64,000 nucleotides of DNA from Isoperla grammatica (taxonomy: Eukaryota; Arthropoda; Insecta; Plecoptera; Perlodidae), in the NCBI GenBank assembly GCA_945910005.1, contig OX246740.1, positions 52,302,526-52,366,525 of the forward strand. The letters run 5' to 3'. The notes under the pieces were generated by a model, which searched no databases, was not told where the DNA came from, and saw only the letters and a list, made by a program, of their open reading frames with translations. Positions 59,339 to 64,000 of this stretch are shown here, in pieces. Both the position numbers and the translations under genes were made by a program. The stretch's first letter is position 1. Each line of letters opens with the position of its first letter.

Positions 59339-61545
59339 TTATCAGTGCCCAATGACTTTACTTCCCTTTATAGCTTAACTCTAACCTCTTCAATCTACTG
59401 CGTCCGTTTGTTCGTTCGTTCGTTTAAAAATACCACCACCGTTAGTCGCAACGAGAGCCGAGACTATCGGGGGTAGATCTCTGTGGAAGCTGTTCGTCTC
59501 CCGTTATCGCCGTGACGTCACAACTTAGTTCGCCCTGCCCTGCAGCCGAGAGCAAGCAAGCAAGGTGATACTGTATTGTGATTGGCAAATGAGAGATATC
59601 GCGCACACATCACATCCACCCTCGACTCGCCGATAAGAAACGTAACAAAGTAACACGTACCCTCCCCCCCCCCCTCCCCCCCCCCCTCCACGTCACTGAT
59701 TTATCAGCCGGGGCTCTAAATGAACTTTGCCAAGTCGGGCCACAAGGAATGCAACAATGGGGGTGGATGGAAGGGGGAAGGGTGGTTCGAGTTTTGCCTC
59801 GTGAACTCTTTGCTGCCGTCGACATTAGAGCTCCCGCGGATTTCTTGAAATTATTGGGGATTATAATCTCTCTAATCTAACCGTTCGTTGTGATTATCAC
59901 GGGTATTATGGAGGTGGTGGTTAGCCCAAATGTTGTATTATAACGTTGAACGGGTGTGAGTTTTCCCACAGGAATTTTGCGCGTGGAGAAGCGGGGATGG
60001 GATGGGGTACGCTGCTGCAAACAGATGCGCGGAAAAAATGATCGCGTTATTTTCATCTCAAGTGCCCGGAAAATGGCTTGTCGGAAATCATATTTGAATT
60101 CAGATAGTGTGTTGTTGTAGCCTGCCTAGTTTATTTTTACTGTTATGACACGGGTCATATTTTTTGACTATAAGGTAACTCTTGCGTGGTGGATTGTGGA
60201 GCGGGGGGGGAGACTGCTGATCGGAATCACAAAAGTTAACCCCCCGCGCGAGGTTCGCGACGTCGTCAACTACCCCATATGTTTATTTGACTATATAAAT
60301 ATATGTGTGCGTGTGCTACTTATGCGTCGTCACGCCTCATGTTTACGTTAGTGTGTGCGATGTGTACAAGGGCGCGTTCGAGAACCCATGCAACCGTCTA
60401 GATATCCGAAAGCGCCCTCTATAACCGCTCTGATAATCGCTGATTTACATCGCGGTCTTCTTGTACGCAGATAGATAGAGATGGCGGTGGTGCGGCTGGA
60501 CGCGCGCGAGAACTTTGAGAACGTGCCCGCTCGAATCCTTTATATATCAAACGACGTAACGTAGAAACCCCCCCCCCCCCCCCCCCTTTGAACCCTGAAC
60601 GTTATTGCCCCGAGGCTAAGCCTTTGATTCGACACGAGACTAACGTTCCGACCAAATCCTTTCACGGATAGAGAACAGATTCTGTAGGTCGTTGTCGTCG
60701 TCGTCGTCGAGATAACCCCGTTGTCTGACGTATTGTAGGTACTGGAGAGTGCAGACCTGTCGACAACATCCATAAAATAATCCTTTTATGGCCGTTGAAG
60801 AACAAAACCATCTACTGGTTATTCATTCATTTGTAAGGAGTTAGTATAATCTTAGCTCCCGCCAACGATTGAAAACAGTATAGTAGTCTAATTCCAGCTA
60901 TTATAGAAACCTCTCTATCGAGCCTCGTATCACCAACGTAATATACCGCGCCTCTTACATGCACTCTGTTTCAATGATGATCAATAGATTCCTGACGTTC
61001 TTACGTCTACGGTATTCTGCGTATAGCAGAGTTCCCACTGCTCAAGCCTCGCCCGCTGAGTTTTGGGTTTTCAGGTACATACAATAATTGAAGCGTCATT
61101 TTATACGACACTGTTTTGCACACGATATTCTTCGATCATGGAGGTTGTCGGTTCGATTCTACCTACCGATAATCCAGACGGAGAGTTTCCCTATACAATC
61201 TAGAATTGGGTCATTTGAATATATGGCCCCTGGACGTACTCCATTCCAAATATCCCAGTAGGCCCTAATTGAAGTTAAACACAAAGTTGATTTACACCCT
61301 GTACACTGGAAGCCGTTAATATCATCAACACCTCTACCCCCCGGATCCGCCAGCTAGTCGGAACATCCGATCCGTCAGACGGCCACAACCGAGGCCTTCG
61401 ATCAAGTATAACGAAGGCCTCGGAAGGCCTCGCCACAACGCGCGATGCCGGCCGGGGAGGTGTTGCGTTGTGTTGCGGGCGTGACCTTGGCCGCCGCCAT
61501 CCATCTCCCCGCGATCCTCTGACGTCACCGCGGCTGTCTGCGGGC

Positions 61546-61574
61546 CGACTGACTGACTGACTGACTGACTGACC
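61546..61574 (+). repeat. (CTGA)n microsatellite
   Basis: Seven near-perfect gact units next to a CpG-rich patch. Confidence 0.85.
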
Positions 61575-61683
61575 GATTAGGAGGCGAAACCTATACAGCT
61601 TCGTCGACCTCAACACGTTGTTCTCTCTCTGTCTGTTGGAAACTGAAGTAAATTAGTGTGGTATACCCACCCAGTCCTGCATT

Positions 61684-61822
61684 GCGATTCTGTATGGGCG
61701 ACGATAAATTTATCAGCGGTTTTAGTCGTTACTGAAGGCGGATGCAAGGCGGTGATTGGCTCATCGTCTTCTTCTAACAACTGAAACCGGCGATGAACGT
61801 ATCGTCGCCCATACAGAATCGC
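61684..61822. mobile_element. 139-bp MITE
   Basis: Perfect terminal repeats GCGATTCTGTATGGGCGACG and CGTCGCCCATACAGAATCGC; non-coding centre. Confidence 0.85.
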
Positions 61823-62420
61823 CCTGCTGATGTGCAAACCTTACCCCTTTTAGCCCATCACAACTTTGTAGCACTTATGAATCCAGGCCAGGTCAGAATT
61901 ACCTATATACTGATGAAGAAGTTACTTTACTAACTCTTGGTGCGAACAAAGATACAATGAAGAATCTAATAACATGATTTAAAAATTCGTTCTCAGATAA
62001 TTATGGGCATGTCCAAATTTAGACGACCATGGAAAAGGTTTAGGACCTCGTGTGAATCCAGACCCAGATGCGTGTGCCTGCCTCACCTGTTTGATATTGT
62101 ATATACAATTGTTTTATACAAAAATAAATATACAAACAAATACCTAGTCGGAACAATTATGAAGCTTCCCTATAATGTGGGATGCGACTCGTTGTGCATG
62201 CAAGTGTATTCATAAGTTTCTCATGCAAATGGTCCAGTGACCAGTCCGGGGTTCGATTCCCAGTTCGGGTTGCACTCATACATCATACTGGAGTCGGGTT
62301 AAGACGTTTAGAAAAACTCTGAAAATATGACGTATGTGAGCGAATGAACCTCGGATCTGTACATATTGAATGGCATATTTCGCCGAGCCAAGTTTTCTAG
62401 TGTCGGGATTTCCTTGTGTC

Positions 62421-63306
62421 CGGCTCAGGGGGGTGAGTCTCGACTTCCGCGCGGAAACGAAACTTTCGACAGGCTGAAAACTATTCTTGACCAATCGGAA
62501 CCATGTGGCGTGTTTTAAGTATTTTCCACAGTCTGCTAGCGGTGAATCAGTGAATCATCCAGGTGGCGGTGGATATTGTTATTAAAGCATTATCATTTGT
62601 TCTGATAAACATGTCAAACGGGCACGACGTTAACAATAAGTAAGCTAATACTTTATTACAACACATTATATTAGGTTCCATACATTACATAGACTAGGCT
62701 GTAGTACTACGTTACTAATGTAGGCCTATTAATGTAGGCCTAGGCTTATTGTAGCCTAGCAATGGCCTAAACTAAAAGAGTTGGGCCGCTAGACCTAGGC
62801 TAGACTTAGACCACGTGATCTTCTGACGTCACTTTCGACTGTGGAAAGTAATTCCATCTGCTATTTGGCTGTCGGAATTACATCCTACAGACGAAAGTGA
62901 CGTCAATTCATCACGTGGTGTAGTCCTAGCCTAGGCCACGTCCCAACTCTTTTAGTCTAGGCCATTGCTAGGCTACAATAAGCCTAGGCCTACATTAATA
63001 GGCCTACATTAGTAACGTAATACTACAGCCTAGTCTATATAATGTATGAAATCTAATATAATGTGTTGTAATAAAGTATTAGCTTACTTATTGTTACCGT
63101 CGTGCCCGTTTGACATGTTTATCAGAACAAATGATAATGCTTTAATGACAATACCCACTGCCACCTGGATGATGCACTGATTCACCGCTAGCAGACTGTG
63201 GAAAATACTTAAATCGCGCCACATGGTTCCGATTGGTCAAGAATAGATTTCAGCCTGTCGAAAGTTTCGTTTCCGCGAGGAAGTCGAGACTCACCCCCCT
63301 GGCTCG
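62421..63306. mobile_element. 886-bp foldback element
   Basis: Two arms of about 400 bp are near-perfect reverse complements around a centre near 62864. They run from CAGGGGGGTGAGTCTCGACT through ATGTAGGCCTA and TGACGTCACTTTCG. The arms contain CRE (TGACGTCA-type) and CACGTG motifs. No complete coding frame is present. Confidence 0.92.
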
Positions 63307-63627
63307 AAGGGAGTGAGTCCCAGTGCTTTATTATACTGGGCTGGCTGACTGGACACTGGCCAGATCCCCTCATTAATTCCCCATCGTTTTCGACGTTAAG
63401 CCCCGATATCATCAATCAAGTGGGTAACGCCCACGCAAGCTGCTCTGCAGCGCATCTTAGTATAATTGGGGTCGGGCGAGGGTGCAGTCGTCGCGGTAAG
63501 CCTAGATGCTGCTTGATTGTGTCACCCCCTTCACAACGCAAGGTCTGTCAATCCCCTGGTGGAGGTTCGGTAAACCTCAAATCACTGAGCCAGCGGATTT
63601 ATCGATCTCGATCGTACTTGGCTGGAA

Positions 63628-63751
63628 TTCATAGTCGTCCCCTACCCTGAGGGGCGCCCGTTGTTGCCAAGGTAGTTTCCATGTTATTTCCCATAAACAA
63701 AACAAATCCATAGCAAGAATGGGCACCCCGTGGGTTGGGAACGACTATGAA
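63628..63751. mobile_element. 124-bp MITE
   Basis: Ends TTCATAGTCGTCCCCTACCC and the inverted GGGTTGGGAACGACTATGAA; the inner GCGCCCGTTGTTGCCAAGG pairs imperfectly with CCATAGCAAGAATGGGCAC. Confidence 0.75.
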
Positions 63752-64000
63752 ACTGCTTGAAAAGAGTGAGAATTTAAGTTTTTTAAAATGCATCTTGAAA
63801 ATGACATTCAATATCAACTTTTCGGAGTGATGCGGTGCAGGATATTATCTCATAAGGTCTGCAGACATTCTTACAAAAGAGGATGCAAAACTGATTGTCA
63901 ACATAGTCAACAGTCAGAACACACGCCAAGACAAGGCACTTTTATTCTGACGGACTTTCCTCACACACACGTCACCCACACATGCATTCATACTTATGTG

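Larger units (their letters stand above)
52571..64000. other. Gene-poor region
   Basis: No coding exon could be supported. Besides the listed repeats there are CpG-rich patches near 57370-57700, 59480-59560 and 61330-61620 that might be promoters of genes outside the window. Confidence 0.4.

Noticed and set aside
60483..60572. Short CpG-rich frame beginning MAVVRLDARENFENVPARIL
   Set aside because: Codon use looks exon-like and an acceptor-like tgtacgcag precedes it, but it reaches a stop after 27 codons, has no good donor and matches nothing I know.

Overview
The window is genomic DNA of an animal, most likely a marine invertebrate. It has GT-AG introns, short GC-rich and CpG-rich exons in AT-rich flanks, tRNA- and 5S-derived SINE relics, LINE tails, a Ty1/copia element and many foldback MITEs. 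I cannot name the species or phylum. Two genes are supported, both on the + strand, and there is no operon structure.

Gene 1 (about 12.1-46.5 kb) is an EML-family microtubule-associated protein (echinoderm microtubule-associated protein-like). Fourteen exons (20073-46509) join with matching phase at every junction. They encode an N-terminal coiled coil, a Ser/Thr/Pro-rich linker with repeated RDGARTPTNQ-type units, the HELP motif and the WD40 double propeller up to a TAA stop. A phase-compatible first coding exon with a good Kozak context is proposed at 12081-12129, giving about 902 residues. Two frame-preserving cassette exons (30859-30930 and 44704-44748) and an alternative short first exon (33522-33529) are candidates only.

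Gene 2 (48.0-52.6 kb) encodes a secreted or membrane-anchored chymotrypsin-fold protein of about 600 residues. It has a signal peptide, an acidic repeat region with a poly-Thr stretch, and a serine-protease domain. His and Asp of the triad are present, but the GDSGGP box reads GPGGSP, so it is probably a non-catalytic protease homologue. Its last intron carries about nine copies of a 36-bp minisatellite that repeats the splice acceptor.

Mobile DNA. A complete Ty1/copia retrotransposon (22240-26785, minus strand, 5-bp target duplication, LTRs that read as identical) sits antisense in an EML intron. A 66-bp in-frame insertion carrying a stop codon breaks its RNase H region. Around it lie more than a dozen inverted-repeat elements: a TTAA-flanked family, two elements with 8-bp target duplications, a Harbinger-like relic keeping two convergent first exons, and an 886-bp foldback at 62.4-63.3 kb. 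Tandem arrays lie at 2.6-4.1, 10.9-11.9, 51.7-52.1 and 55.6-55.9 kb.

Regions 1-12 kb and 52.6-64 kb hold repeats and no gene that I can support. The two genes show no functional link.
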